A stretch of DNA of 64,000 bases, taken from positions 54,237 through 118,236 of the forward strand of contig NZ_JACHGF010000015.1 in NCBI RefSeq assembly GCF_014202275.1. Direction: 5' to 3'. A program made the translations under genes and the position numbers. Source of the DNA: Rhabdobacter roseus (GTDB lineage Bacteria; Bacteroidota; Bacteroidia; Cytophagales; Spirosomataceae). Positions 55,093 to 64,000 of the stretch are shown here, one piece after another (the first letter of the stretch is position 1; every line of letters starts with the position of its first letter). The notes under the pieces are model-generated. The model did not search any database and was not told the origin of the DNA. It saw only the letters and a list, made by a program, of their open reading frames with translations.

Positions 55093-56076
55093 ATGCAATC
55101 ATGCACCCTCGGATTTCATGCTTCGCACGAGCAGTTCAAGCCGAGCGAGCTTATAAAGCTGGTTCAACGGGCCGAAAAAGCCGGCTTTGACGACGCCTTA
55201 TCATCCGATCATTATTTTCCCTGGAGCGAGCTACAGGGCGAAAGCGGCCATGCCTGGAGCTGGCTGGGAGCCGCACTTCAAGCCACTCAACTCAGCTTTG
55301 GGATCGTGAACGCGCCCGTACAGCGGTACAGTCCCGCCATTATCGCGCAGGCCGTAGGTACCCTGTGTGAAATGTTTCCCGGGCGGTTCTGGATTGCCGC
55401 CGGTAGCGGACAGTACCTCAATGAGCACATCAACGGCGAAAAATGGCCCGATAAAGCCACCCGGAACCAACGGCTCCAAGAATGCGTGGACCTCATGCGG
55501 GCGCTGTGGCGCGGGGAGTCGGTTACACACGCGGGCTTGGTAAATGTACAAGACGCCAAGCTTTACACCCGACCCAGCTACATGCCGACGGTCATTGGAG
55601 CGGCGCTATCGGAAGCCACGGCTGAGTGGCTTGGAAGCTGGGCCGACGGCATGATCACTACTTCCCGGCCACCTGAGGAGTTGAAAAAAATGATTGAGGC
55701 CTTCTGGAAAGGCGGGGGCGAAGGGAAGCCTATATACCTCAAAGTGCAGCTTTCTTACGACAAAACGTACCAAAAAGCCCTGACGGGGGCCCATGAGCAG
55801 TGGAAAAACAACATTCTGCCGCCGAATATCCTATCCGACATACGTACCCCGGAAGGCTTTGATGCCGCGGGCGCAAACGTGAAGCCCGATGATATTCCGC
55901 CCCACGTGCGGGTGTCGGACAGCACCGACCAGCACCTGGAGTGGCTGCTTCAGGACGTGGAACTTGGCGTGTCCCACCTGTACCTGCACAATGTCAACCT
56001 GGAACAGGAACAATTCATCGAGGTTTTTGGGGATAAAGTACTGCCCGCCCTGAAGAAAACACAGCCTGCCCGGTAA
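55093..56076 (+). CDS. TIGR03885-type LLM-class flavin-dependent oxidoreductase
   Basis: 327 residues from ATG 55093 (MQSCTLGFHASHEQFKPSEL); the frame is open further upstream but the family starts here. Bacterial-luciferase-like barrel: KAGFDDALSSDHYFPW, ATQLSFGIVNAPVQRYSPAI, MFPGRFWIAAGSGQYLNEHI and a helical C-terminus. The composition fits the F420/FMN non-fluorescent flavin group TIGR03885. Substrate unknown; such enzymes often act on small aldehydes or sulfur compounds. Confidence 0.88.
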   Translation: MQSCTLGFHASHEQFKPSELIKLVQRAEKAGFDDALSSDHYFPWSELQGESGHAWSWLGAALQATQLSFGIVNAPVQRYSPAIIAQAVGTLCEMFPGRFWIAAGSGQYLNEHINGEKWPDKATRNQRLQECVDLMRALWRGESVTHAGLVNVQDAKLYTRPSYMPTVIGAALSEATAEWLGSWADGMITTSRPPEELKKMIEAFWKGGGEGKPIYLKVQLSYDKTYQKALTGAHEQWKNNILPPNILSDIRTPEGFDAAGANVKPDDIPPHVRVSDSTDQHLEWLLQDVELGVSHLYLHNVNLEQEQFIEVFGDKVLPALKKTQPAR

Positions 56077-56272
56077 ACACGTACCTGGCTAATAATAAGT
56101 CGCTATCCCTATAGATTGATCATGCTCTATAGTTGAATTAAACAATCGGTAAAAGTAGATAGCGCAACTGGAGGTTGACACAAGAGAGACTTGGCAAGCT
56201 TACTTCCTGCCTAGCCGTGGCCGTAAAAAAATTAACTACCTGATCGAAAATTACCCATCATTCATTACAAAT

Positions 56273-58447
56273 ATGGATAAGCTTATTAATAATCACGCAC
56301 TCGAAGAATCAGGAAATGTTTCAGAAAATAAAGCGATATATCCCGGAAAGCCTTACCCCTTGGGAGCAACCTGGGACGGAAAGGGGGTAAATTTTGCCAT
56401 ATTTGCTGAAAATGCGACCGGTGTCGAGCTGTGCTTTTTTGAATCTACCAACGGCCAGACCGAAACTTACAAAATAAAAATAGAAGAGGTGACGCACCAC
56501 GTGTGGCATGTCTATGTACTTGACATAGCCCCCGGCCAGCTCTATAACTACCGCATCCACGGCCCCTACGAGCCAAGCCAAGGCCACCGGTTTAATCCTA
56601 ATAAACTCGTGCTGGACCCCTACGCCAAGGCCATTGCGGGAGCCGTACAATGGGACGACGCCCTGTTTGGTTATGAGCTGGGCCATCCGGAAACAGATTT
56701 AAGCTTTAGTGAGACGGACAGTGCGCCTTTCTTGCCCAAGTCGGTCGTGGTGGATACGCAGTTTGATTGGGAAGGTGATCGTCCCCCCGAAGTGCCCTAT
56801 CATGACGCCATTATCTACGAAGCGCACGTAAAAGGTTTTACCATTTCGCACCCCGCCATTCCCGAAGAAATGAGGGGTACTTATGCCGCCCTAGCGCATC
56901 CCGTCACGATCCAGTACTTACAGGAGCTGGGTGTGACTACCCTGGAATTACAGCCTATTCATCACTTTGTGGACGACCGGCACCTGATTGAAAAAGGACT
57001 GACCAATTACTGGGGCTATAATACCCTGGGCTTTTTTGCGCCGGACGCTCGCTATAGTAGCAGTGGTGTAATGGGCGAGCAGGTTAGGGAGTTTAAGGAA
57101 ATGGTAAAGGCATTGCATAAGGCCGGTATCGAGGTAATCTTGGATGTAGTCTATAACCATACGGCCGAGGGGAATCATTTGGGCCCTACGCTGTCGTTCA
57201 AAGGCATTGACAACGCCTCCTACTACCGCCTCACCGAAGAGAACCCGCGTTTTTACATGGATTATACCGGAACGGGCAATACCCTGAACGTTCGGATGCC
57301 CTACGTACTTCAGATGATCATGGACAGCCTTCGCTACTGGATCACCGAGATGCACGTCGATGGCTTTCGGTTTGATCTGGCGGCGGCCCTGGCACGGGTA
57401 CTTCACGAAACCGACCGCCTGGGTGCCTTCTTTAGCATCATTCATCAGGACCCGATTATCTCACAGGTAAAACTGATCGCCGAACCCTGGGATATGGGTG
57501 AAGACGGCTATCAGGTAGGGAAGTTTCCGCCCGGTTGGGCCGAATGGAATGGTATGTATCGTGACTGCGTGCGCGACTACTGGCGCGGGGCCGAAAGCAA
57601 ACTGGCCGAGTTTGCCCAGCGTTTTACGGGCAGCCCCGATCTATACAAAGGCGATTACCGGCATCCGACCGCCAGTATCAACTTCATAACGGCGCACGAT
57701 GGCTTTACCCTACACGATTTGGTATCGTACAACGAAAAGCATAATGAGGCCAATGGCGAAGACAACCAGGACGGCGAAAGTGACAATAACTCCTGGAATG
57801 GTGGGGTAGAAGGCCCCACCGACGACCCGCAGATCCTGGCCCTACGCGCTAAGCAAAAGCGAAATTTCCTGACGACGCTGTTTTTGTCACAGGGGGTACC
57901 TATGCTGCTTGCCGGGGATGAATGGGGGCGCACGCAGCAGGGAAACAACAATGCCTACTGTCAGGATAACGAAATCTCCTGGCTGGACTGGTCTTCCGCG
58001 GATCAGGACTTCCTTTCCTTTACCAGAAAATTGATTCATTTCAGCAAGCACCACCCGGCTTTTCACCGGCGTCGTTGGTTTCAGGGAGTACCTATCAAAG
58101 GCTCAGATGTGGAGGATATTGCCTGGTATTTGCCCGATGGTAGTAATATACCGGACGACAGCTGGGAGGAAGCCTTTGCTAAGTCGCTGGCGGTCTATCT
58201 GAACGGAAAGGGTATTCGTTGTGTCGACTATCAAAATAATAAAATTGTGGACGACAGTTTTTATTTGATTTTCAACGCCCACGATGAGCCCATATCCTAC
58301 GTGCTTCCTAAGGAAAAGAATGGGCAGGAGTGGTTTAAAGTACTTGATACCCACGAAAACTACCTGGAAGAAGAAGGGATAGCCTACCCACCGGGGGGGG
58401 AGATCCTGGTACCGGGCCGCTCCACGGTGGTATTAAAATGCCCCTGA
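56273..58447 (+). CDS. glgX: Glycogen debranching enzyme GlgX-type (GH13_11)
   Basis: 724 residues. N-terminal carbohydrate-binding module (GVNFAIFAENATGVELCFFE, TYKIKIEEVTHHVWHVYV), then the catalytic TIM barrel: region I DVVYNHTAEGNHLGPTLSF (about 291), region II GFRFDLAAALARVLHET with the nucleophile Asp (about 363), region III IAEPWDMGEDGYQ with the acid/base Glu (about 403), and region IV FITAHDGFTLHDLVSYNE with Asp (about 473). Cleaves alpha-1,6 bonds of limit dextrin or glycogen. The C-terminal beta domain is present. Promoter region lies in 56077-56272. Confidence 0.95.
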   Translation: MDKLINNHALEESGNVSENKAIYPGKPYPLGATWDGKGVNFAIFAENATGVELCFFESTNGQTETYKIKIEEVTHHVWHVYVLDIAPGQLYNYRIHGPYEPSQGHRFNPNKLVLDPYAKAIAGAVQWDDALFGYELGHPETDLSFSETDSAPFLPKSVVVDTQFDWEGDRPPEVPYHDAIIYEAHVKGFTISHPAIPEEMRGTYAALAHPVTIQYLQELGVTTLELQPIHHFVDDRHLIEKGLTNYWGYNTLGFFAPDARYSSSGVMGEQVREFKEMVKALHKAGIEVILDVVYNHTAEGNHLGPTLSFKGIDNASYYRLTEENPRFYMDYTGTGNTLNVRMPYVLQMIMDSLRYWITEMHVDGFRFDLAAALARVLHETDRLGAFFSIIHQDPIISQVKLIAEPWDMGEDGYQVGKFPPGWAEWNGMYRDCVRDYWRGAESKLAEFAQRFTGSPDLYKGDYRHPTASINFITAHDGFTLHDLVSYNEKHNEANGEDNQDGESDNNSWNGGVEGPTDDPQILALRAKQKRNFLTTLFLSQGVPMLLAGDEWGRTQQGNNNAYCQDNEISWLDWSSADQDFLSFTRKLIHFSKHHPAFHRRRWFQGVPIKGSDVEDIAWYLPDGSNIPDDSWEEAFAKSLAVYLNGKGIRCVDYQNNKIVDDSFYLIFNAHDEPISYVLPKEKNGQEWFKVLDTHENYLEEEGIAYPPGGEILVPGRSTVVLKCP

Positions 58448-58559
58448 GAAGCTAAGGCCAATTTGAAGAGTAGTAGCTAAGCGTACGAAGAATAGAAACG
58501 AAGGCTGGCATACTATTTTAACTACTATATTCATATCTAACACCTTAAGTCAATTGAAT

Positions 58560-58925
58560 ATGAGATTCTTAAGCACAAAAATACATGGTGTGCTCGATTA
58601 CCTGAGCGGGGTACTTTTTATTGCCTCGCCCTGGCTATTTGGCTTCAACGACGGAGGGGCCGCCCAGTGGTTACCGATGGTAGTTGGTTTTTCCATCCTA
58701 CTCATGTCTTTATTTACGGAGTATGAATTAGGCGTAATGAAAAGCATCAAGATGACCACCCACCTTAATACGGATTTGATTGTGGGGCTTTTTCTGGCCG
58801 CTTCCCCCTGGTTGTTTGGCTTTGCGGAGGTGGTTTACCTTCCTCACCTGGTCTTTGGACTCATCGAGGCCGGAGCTGGCCTCGTTACGAAGCGAGAGCC
58901 CAGTTATCATCCCAACAGAATCTAA
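58560..58925 (+). CDS. SPW-repeat membrane protein
   Basis: 121 residues from ATG 58560 (a TTG six bases upstream is also in frame). Two copies of the repeat: a Leu-rich segment ending ASPWLFGF (about 22-30 and 78-86), each followed by VVxLLHLVFGL-like helices. Four membrane segments overall. Bacteroidota members are often near stress genes; function unknown. A stem-loop terminator lies 25 bases downstream. Confidence 0.93.
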   Translation: MRFLSTKIHGVLDYLSGVLFIASPWLFGFNDGGAAQWLPMVVGFSILLMSLFTEYELGVMKSIKMTTHLNTDLIVGLFLAASPWLFGFAEVVYLPHLVFGLIEAGAGLVTKREPSYHPNRI

Positions 58926-58950
58926 AAGTAAGCTGAATATATATTCAATG

Positions 58951-58995
58951 TACAAGTCCGGTGTAAACGAACTGTTCGTTTGCACCGGACTTGTA
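58951..58995 (+). terminator. Intrinsic terminator of the SPW gene
   Basis: Arms TACAAGTCCGGTG and CACCGGACTTGTA extend inward with one G-T pair around a loop of three to four bases, followed by TTTTA. It begins 26 bases after the SPW stop. Confidence 0.85.
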
Positions 58996-59577
58996 TTTTA
59001 GATGGATTAAACTCGAACTACTACGTATAAGATAGGAAATGATGGCTACAAGGCAAAGAAGTACATGCTGTGCCTTGTAATTGGCCAACAAAAAAATATG
59101 GCGTTGGTAGTTAAGTACTGACTATACATTGTAGAAAAATTTATAATAGCACCAATAGAATATCCCTAAATAGTGCATACGCTTTGGAAATACACTTATG
59201 CTATATTTTTGTGTGTTAGAACTTGGGTTAAAATGATAAAAAATGAAAGTGATGACTTAAGCTAAACATTCCAATCCTATCTCTGGATTTATGTTGAGTA
59301 AGCTACTGAACTACAATTAATAGGTAAAGATAGTAGCCCCTGGAATACTAAATGGTACTTTATTGCCCATTAGTTTCCACATTTATTTACGAAAGAAGTA
59401 GGTATATCTCATTTTTTAATGACTACCATTAGCTTTAATGCGTATAGTATCGCTAATCGGTTACAATTACTAGCTTTTGATCCTGCTTATTATAGAATAA
59501 TATTAACTTTTAATAAGCATTGGATTGGCACACTTATTTAACCGGTATGGATTTATTAATCATCAACATGTAGAATT
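58996..59577. other. AT-rich 580-base gap
   Basis: No gene, tRNA or known RNA. A -7-like word TATTTTTG at about 59205-59212 has a TTTG word (near 59181) about 20 bases upstream, so a promoter is possible, but it lies 365 bases before the next gene. GTAC words are rare. Confidence 0.35.
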
Positions 59578-60123
59578 ATGAAAAAAGTTAAATTATTCGC
59601 TTACCTGGTAGCGGGCTTGTTTATAGCGGCTTCCTGTAACAATGACGACGATGACGAGATGTTGGTTCCGGAAACGGATCGTGCATTTGCCGTAGCAGCA
59701 GCTGATGGCGGAATGTTGGAAGTGAGACTAGGGCAGTTGGCTCAGGAAAGAGGGATGTCTCAGGGTGTGAAAGAATTTGGACAAATGATGGTAACCGACC
59801 ACACCAAGGCCAATGAAGAACTAATGGCAATTGCCAACTTTAAGGGTATTACATTACCTACCACTTTGAGTACGGCAAAGCAGCAGAAAGTTGACTCTTT
59901 GTCGGCCATGCAAGGAATGGCTTTCGATAGTACCTTCGCCCGTATGATGGTTGCTTCGCACCAGGAAACGATTACCCTCTTCCGGAACGAAGCCAACAAC
60001 GGTGAAGATGCAGATTTGAAAGGGTGGGCCTCCAGCAAAATACCGACCCTGGAACAACACTTGGAACACGCAATGATGCTACGCGATAGCGTCATGAACC
60101 ACAACCGCCCAACAAATCCTTAG
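59578..60123 (+). CDS. DUF4142 lipoprotein
   Basis: 181 residues. The N-terminus has a lipoprotein signal with lipobox FIAASC (Cys about 20), followed by an acidic NNDDDD stretch. The DUF4142 four-helix ferritin-like bundle follows: AVAAADGGMLEVRLGQLAQE, VKEFGQMMVTDHTKANEELM, DSTFARMMVASHQETITLFR and LEQHLEHAMMLRDSV, with His/Asp pairs in helix 2 and helix 3. Often found in stress-response loci. No metal site can be proven by reading. Confidence 0.9.
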   Translation: MKKVKLFAYLVAGLFIAASCNNDDDDEMLVPETDRAFAVAAADGGMLEVRLGQLAQERGMSQGVKEFGQMMVTDHTKANEELMAIANFKGITLPTTLSTAKQQKVDSLSAMQGMAFDSTFARMMVASHQETITLFRNEANNGEDADLKGWASSKIPTLEQHLEHAMMLRDSVMNHNRPTNP

Positions 60124-60147
60124 GATTGTTAAGGAAAACAGGAGCAG

Positions 60148-60208
60148 GTCTTCCAAACAAACAGAAGCGCCGTAAGTACCTAACTTACGGCGCTTCTGTT
60201 TGGAAGAC
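60148..60208 (+). terminator. Large stem-loop after the DUF4142 gene
   Basis: GTCTTCCAAAC with a four-base AAAC bulge and AGAAGCGCCGTAAG pair with CTTACGGCGCTTCT and GTTTGGAAGAC around TACCTAA, a 25-base stem. It starts 25 bases past the stop; the T tract is weak, so it could also be a bidirectional or processing hairpin. Confidence 0.75.
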
Positions 60209-60605
60209 GTCTTTGTCAGGTGTGTATAATAAGTGACTGAGGAGTTTTTGATATCATCAATGGCGTTGATGGAAAAGTGAAGGGCCACCAGCGGGGTGCT
60301 AGACCAGTCGGCCAGCCTGGTTTAAGGCTGTACTATTGAGCGTAAATATGGAGTTTCCATTCTTCGAGTACCGTATAGGGCAGGAGCTAACCGGCCTCTG
60401 CTTTCTAGCTCCTACTGCCTGGTCTTTTCTAAGTTGATAATGTTTTCTTTTCCGTGATAGCGAGCATTGGAAGCATCGCTATTTTGCGCATCAGAATAAG
60501 AAGTCTGATCTCTAGCTTAATAATTCCTTTAATGAAGCAAATAATAGTGCGTAATCGTTACTGATTTTATTATGAAATAAAAGGTGGATATATGCCTTAT
60601 ATCTT
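60209..60605. other. AT-rich intergenic stretch without a recognisable gene
   Basis: About 400 bases following the stem-loop. Nothing coding or structured was recognised. Confidence 0.3.
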
Positions 60606-60836
60606 TTGTGTGTATTAATTTATCGATATCAAATTAAATATCTGAAGCCATCGATTTGGCTAGTTAATTCTGATTTGTATAAATTTATTTATACCCTAAG
60701 GGTTATTACATGGTATGTTTTAGAAAAAGCTTGCCAGGATTGCCCTTCGTTGGTGGCTGCTATTAAACAAATATCACTCAATTTACGATCGCGTATAGAT
60801 ATAAAGGTTATATATGATGGAACAATACGTGCATAG
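60606..60836 (+). CDS. Uncertain small open frame, possibly decayed
   Basis: 76 codons from a TTG (no ATG available). The last 45 residues look protein-like: VITWYVLEKACQDCPSLVAA, IKQISLNLRSRIDIKVIYDG, a helix and strand pattern faintly like a KaiB/thioredoxin-type fold. AT-rich and isolated, no ribosome-binding site evident. It may be a remnant. Confidence 0.2.
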   Translation: MCVLIYRYQIKYLKPSIWLVNSDLYKFIYTLRVITWYVLEKACQDCPSLVAAIKQISLNLRSRIDIKVIYDGTIRA

Positions 60837-61085
60837 ACTTTGTAGTAGACTTTATGTTTAAATGATAATCTTATTTTTATTTAGGCTAATTTTCGAAGTT
60901 GTGGAAAATTTACCAAAGGTACTTTCCACCCCTTATGCTGAAATAAAAGCCTACATTGAGTAAAATATTCACGAAGCCTATAAAAGAGAGGAGGGTAAAT
61001 GACTGGTATAGATATTTTTAGTATAAGAAGAATAGAAACAGAAGCCAATCATTTCTTTTTTATTTAACTAAACCTTTTTTTAAGT
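60837..61085. other. Leader region of the manganese catalase gene
   Basis: AT-rich, one GTAC word at 60917. A promoter is presumed but not identified. Confidence 0.3.
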
Positions 61086-61964
61086 ATGTTTTACCACGAT
61101 AAGAAGTTGCAGTACACTGTACGTGTAGACAAACCGAACCCGGCTTTTGCCCGGATGTTACAGCAAGCTATTGGAGGGATTGAAGGAGAAATTCGCGTTT
61201 GCCTACAGTATATGTTTCAGGCTTGGGGGTGTCGTGGACCGGTAAAGTACCGTGACATGCTACTGGAAACAGGTACCGAAGAAATGGCTCACATCGAAAT
61301 GTTGGCAACGGCCGTGGCCCTGAATCTGGAAGGAGCCGGTAATGATCTGAAGGACAAAGTAGCGGGTGAAAATCCGCTGGTGGCGGGCATTATGGGCGGC
61401 ATGGACCCCCGTCATATTCTATCATCGGGCCTGGCGGCGATGGCCGTGGATAGCAACGGGGTACCCTTTAACGGATCATGGGTAGTAGGTAGCGGCAACC
61501 TGGCGGCCGACATGTACGCCAACGTGATGGCGGAGTCGACGGGACGGGTACTGGCTACCCGCCTGTGGGAGTCGACCGACGACGCCGGGATGAAAGATAT
61601 GCTGGCTTTTTTGATTGCCCGCGATACCATGCACCAAAACCAATGGCTGGCGGTACTTGAGGAGTTGGGCGGGTTGGAAAACAACCACCCGATCCCCAAT
61701 AGCTTCCCGCAAAGCGAAGAAGTATCGGCATTCAGCTATTCGTTTATTTCCACAAATATCGCGAAACCCGCCGCGCCCGACGCGCGTTGGGCCCAGGGAC
61801 GCTCTTTGGACGGCAAAGGAGAATTCTCGTTTGACCACGCACAGCCTCACGGCGAAGAACCCAAGCTAGGCCCGCCCAAACCGGAAGGTCACGCTCAGAA
61901 GGAGCAGATGATGGATGACGGTCTCAAGGGCGTGATGAATAAGGTAAAAGACACCTTACTGTAA
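61086..61964 (+). CDS. Manganese-containing catalase
   Basis: 292 residues with full dimanganese ligand set in the known order: Glu35 in IEGEIRVCLQ, Glu66 and His69 in TGTEEMAHIEMLAT, Glu150 in MAESTGR and His183 in IARDTMHQNQW. The proline-rich C-terminal tail (HGEEPKLGPPKPEGHAQKEQ) is the known intersubunit strap. It breaks down hydrogen peroxide without heme. A strong terminator follows. With the DUF4142 and SPW genes it forms a stress-protection group. Confidence 0.96.
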   Translation: MFYHDKKLQYTVRVDKPNPAFARMLQQAIGGIEGEIRVCLQYMFQAWGCRGPVKYRDMLLETGTEEMAHIEMLATAVALNLEGAGNDLKDKVAGENPLVAGIMGGMDPRHILSSGLAAMAVDSNGVPFNGSWVVGSGNLAADMYANVMAESTGRVLATRLWESTDDAGMKDMLAFLIARDTMHQNQWLAVLEELGGLENNHPIPNSFPQSEEVSAFSYSFISTNIAKPAAPDARWAQGRSLDGKGEFSFDHAQPHGEEPKLGPPKPEGHAQKEQMMDDGLKGVMNKVKDTLL

Positions 61965-61982
61965 AGAGGTAGCAAGTACCTG

Positions 61983-62030
61983 GAGCCAGGCTTTTTCTAA
62001 AAACGGAAAAAGCCTGGCTCTTTTTATTTT
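61983..62030 (+). terminator. Intrinsic terminator of the catalase gene
   Basis: GAGCCAGGCTTTTTC, an eight-base loop and GAAAAAGCCTGGCTC make a perfect 15-base stem, followed by TTTTTATTTT. It starts 19 bases after the stop. Confidence 0.95.
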
Positions 62031-62163
62031 TACAGGGAATGATTTATTCGGCAGGCTTCCCGAGAACAAAAGATACGGATAAGCCCACGTATGGGTAATA
62101 AGTACTTTTGGCATACAGCAGTCCTTGACGGTCGTTTCTGGAAGTACCCTAACCGGGCGCAGC

Positions 62164-62331
62164 TCAAAACGACGGCAAAAAATACACAATGAGGTAGAGC
62201 GCAATGAGTACGATCAGGCCCAGGAGGAGGTAGCTGTAGCGTTTATCCAGGTTGGTGCGCATGTACACCAAGCGGTAGGCGCCGCCGATGAGCAGAAGAG
62301 CAGCCACGAAGATGACGATGAGAAAGGGCAT
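62164..62331 (-). CDS. 55-residue membrane protein
   Basis: The minus strand from ATG 62331 encodes two hydrophobic helices (PFLIVIFVAALLLIGGA and YLLLGLIVLIALYLIVYFLP) joined by a short loop RLVYMRTNLDKRYS, ending in Phe and a stop at 62164. GC-rich with GTAC words upstream. It has the character of small inner-membrane proteins; function unknown. The opposite frames in this stretch have no protein-like features. Confidence 0.7.
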   Translation of the reverse strand: MPFLIVIFVAALLLIGGAYRLVYMRTNLDKRYSYLLLGLIVLIALYLIVYFLPSF

Positions 62332-62807
62332 AGTTCGGAAGTAGTTGGTTGGGTTTGTACGTTAAAAAAACGTTGCCAGCGCGGATGTATAGGGCCTACG
62401 GGAAGATTTTTTTCTTAGTACCTAAGCCAAAGTACCTTACGGTGAGGGTACTTTGATGGGCCATTCTTTGCTTCGTGCTAGTAGGTACTTTGTATCGATG
62501 AAGTTGAAGAAACATCAAGTACCTGAAGTACCTGCTTCTACTGTACAAAGTGGGGGTTTGAAATTGGTATTGTTGACGAGTGAATAGGTTTATAAAGTAC
62601 CTTACAGTTTTCCCCTTATTTAAATTCTGGGAGTTTGATTTTAAATCCAACGCTAGTTTATGAGCTAACGTTTTGCAGCTACTCGAAGGTGGCGATTTTG
62701 GAGCACTTCACTGCCAACCAAGCAGAAATTTTGATAGGAGCACGAAAGCTTAATTTAACCACTGAACCGCCACTTTTGGGAGGTGCAGTTAGAGCCAATT
62801 TTTCTTT
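62332..62807. other. Motif-dense 475-base gap
   Basis: Between 62417 and 62600 there are about eight GTAC words (for example AGTACC at 62426, GGTACTTTG at 62446 and 62485), the densest non-coding cluster in the window. After 62640 the sequence is AT-rich and the words stop. No gene. Confidence 0.5.
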
Positions 62808-63752
62808 TTACAGCCGCTTTTTCAAGCTGAAGCCGAGTCCCATATTGCTGTCTTGTGTCGGAAAACTATAAAGATTCCATGACAATGATTTTTCTTTGGG
62901 TTTTCTGTTTGTTATTAAATTCCAACTACTTAATATCATTGTGCTTGTACCTAGCCCTATGTTTATTAAAGATAAGTTTCTTTGACTTTCATTAACTAAA
63001 ATTCCGTTTATTGACCTTTGCTCCTTCGGATAGTTTATTGTACCCAGAGTAATCTGTCCTGCTCCCGAAATAAGTCCTAATATAGGGACTGTCTTGTTGT
63101 TAGCGCCTTTTGAAAGTTGAATTCCGTTAATTGTGTTTAAAGACAAACTTAGGCCGCCCATTAATGATGAAGAAACTCCGTAAGCAGGTGAAATATAGTT
63201 ATCTGTTGGTGCAGGTCCATAAGCTGGTTGAATCATGGCACATTCTTCTTTTGTTAATCCACTTGCTTGAACCCAACGGTCAATGGTTTGGTCGTTCATT
63301 GCGAGCAGGTATTCATATTTGAATTTTGAGTTTATTTCTTCTGCTACTTGTCTCCCGGCAGTTTGTTCAATCAAATATCCAACAGCACAAATGTTTCCGT
63401 CCTTGTCAATGAAGCAGGGAATCCTCTGGTCTGGGTAGTCGTAATTTTTGGGAAACATACCTGCTGCCCAATATTTGTTAAGCAAGTCAAGATTTTTAAA
63501 TCTATTTTCTTTTTGCTCTACAGTTAATGATGAAACATCTTTGTTTCTTAAAAGCGTCTCTACATACATTAGATGTGTTTGAAGTCGTTTATTTTCATCA
63601 GTCTCGTTGGTTGGTTGTTGCCCAAATGTTTGAAGGTAACTAATGTCGCCAATTACAGCATTTACTGTTTGGTTATTTTCGTTTGTCTTCCTGTTGTAAC
63701 TTGCCAAAATTGTCAACACGAAAATTGTCAAGATAAACTTTGATGCCTTCAT
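62808..63752 (-). CDS. Hypothetical secreted protein, AT-rich
   Basis: 314 residues. Hydrophobic N-terminal segment (FILTIFVLTILASYN), then a helical, soluble domain with YVETLLRNKDVSSLTVEQKE, the conserved-looking stretches RIPCFIDKDGNICAVGYLIE and DRWVQASGLTKEECAMIQPA, a Gly/Ser-rich middle and hydrophobic segments near the end (ILGLISGAGQITLGTINYP). The Cys/Asp motif of RIPCFIDKDGN is typical of a Bacteroidota family of unknown function. No GTAC words of the native type occur in the gene; likely acquired. Confidence 0.65.
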   Translation of the reverse strand: MKASKFILTIFVLTILASYNRKTNENNQTVNAVIGDISYLQTFGQQPTNETDENKRLQTHLMYVETLLRNKDVSSLTVEQKENRFKNLDLLNKYWAAGMFPKNYDYPDQRIPCFIDKDGNICAVGYLIEQTAGRQVAEEINSKFKYEYLLAMNDQTIDRWVQASGLTKEECAMIQPAYGPAPTDNYISPAYGVSSSLMGGLSLSLNTINGIQLSKGANNKTVPILGLISGAGQITLGTINYPKEQRSINGILVNESQRNLSLINIGLGTSTMILSSWNLITNRKPKEKSLSWNLYSFPTQDSNMGLGFSLKKRL

Positions 63753-64000
63753 ATCTTTAATGATTTATGAGTCGTTTTAAAATGAGTCATAGCTTTTATG
63801 TATAAGCCGTGGCGCTGAGCAAGAATAAAAAATGTCCTCCTTGTTGTACTAGCCCCCTAAAAACCTGGAACTGGATTCTACTAATTAAACCCCTTAAATT
63901 AGTAGGTGGTCTAACCCCCTATTTCTTGGAGTCGGATTCTACAAATTGGTACAAGTTAATATTCTTTGAATAATCTACTATCACAGTGCTTTCTTGGTAA
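63753..64000. other. AT-rich window edge without a recognisable gene
   Basis: Contains two imperfect copies of a stretch (CCCCTA, then GGATTCTAC or CGGATTCTAC) near 63848-63881 and 63911-63942 that may be a degenerate direct repeat. No gene reaches the edge in any frame that looks real. Confidence 0.3.

Overview
The window is 64 kb of a Bacteroidota chromosome, most likely a Cytophagales/Spirosomataceae-type bacterium. The basis is family content: a type IX secretion (gliding-type) C-terminal sorting domain, many lipoproteins and DUF families typical of that phylum (DUF3667, DUF4142, DUF1080), and a leading MDR/SGNH/heparinase polysaccharide locus. No rRNA, tRNA, CRISPR array, plasmid origin or complete insertion sequence was seen. 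Most of the window is GC-rich. AT-rich stretches lie at about 3,960-6,600, 35,270-37,250, 58,930-61,080 and 62,640-64,000.

Layout. 1-3,956: end of a heparinase II/III lyase, a CE6-type acetylesterase, a glyoxalase-fold protein and a zinc alcohol dehydrogenase, all on the plus strand. 3,960-6,600: an AT-rich insert with one frameshifted secreted protein. 6,605-9,188: a propeller/alpha-barrel secreted protein flanked by decayed copies of the DUF1080 and dehydrogenase genes found intact nearby. 9,222-15,221: DUF2945 protein, UV endonuclease UvsE, a lipoprotein, an intact DUF1080 hydrolase and a second heparinase-type lyase. 15,853-20,845: acyl-CoA thioesterase, then a response regulator and a frameshifted CheB-CheR-PAS-histidine kinase. 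21,133-34,791: a GNAT toxin remnant, a thioredoxin-like lipoprotein, PNPOx, pirin, glucose-6-phosphate isomerase, DUF3667, a secreted SGNH esterase with Ig-like repeats and a type IX secreted protein. 34,843-43,682: VanZ, a GT-C-like membrane protein, MFS, VOC, DinB, ABM and GNAT genes, and a second histidine kinase/response regulator pair. 44,089-48,763: DUF4353 lipoprotein and a BlaI/BlaR1-type pair with two clear operators. 48,823-56,076: VOC, Rpn-type nuclease, DUF427, BCCT transporter, RluE-type pseudouridine synthase, YccF, a DAO-Rieske oxidoreductase and an F420/FMN-type luciferase-like protein. 56,273-61,964: glycogen debranching enzyme, SPW protein, DUF4142 and manganese catalase, a stationary-phase/oxidative-stress flavoured group. 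62,164-64,000: a tiny membrane protein and an AT-rich secreted protein.

The most unusual signal is not a gene. A strand-symmetric GTAC-centred word (GGTACC, GGTACT and its complement AGTACC, often extended to GGGGTACTTTG) is scattered through coding and non-coding DNA roughly every 140 bases in the native parts, in all codon phases. It is at background level in the AT-rich insert. In several gaps it is arranged as hairpins, one of them a textbook terminator. Functional assignments rest on reading the translated sequences and on family knowledge; no database search was possible.
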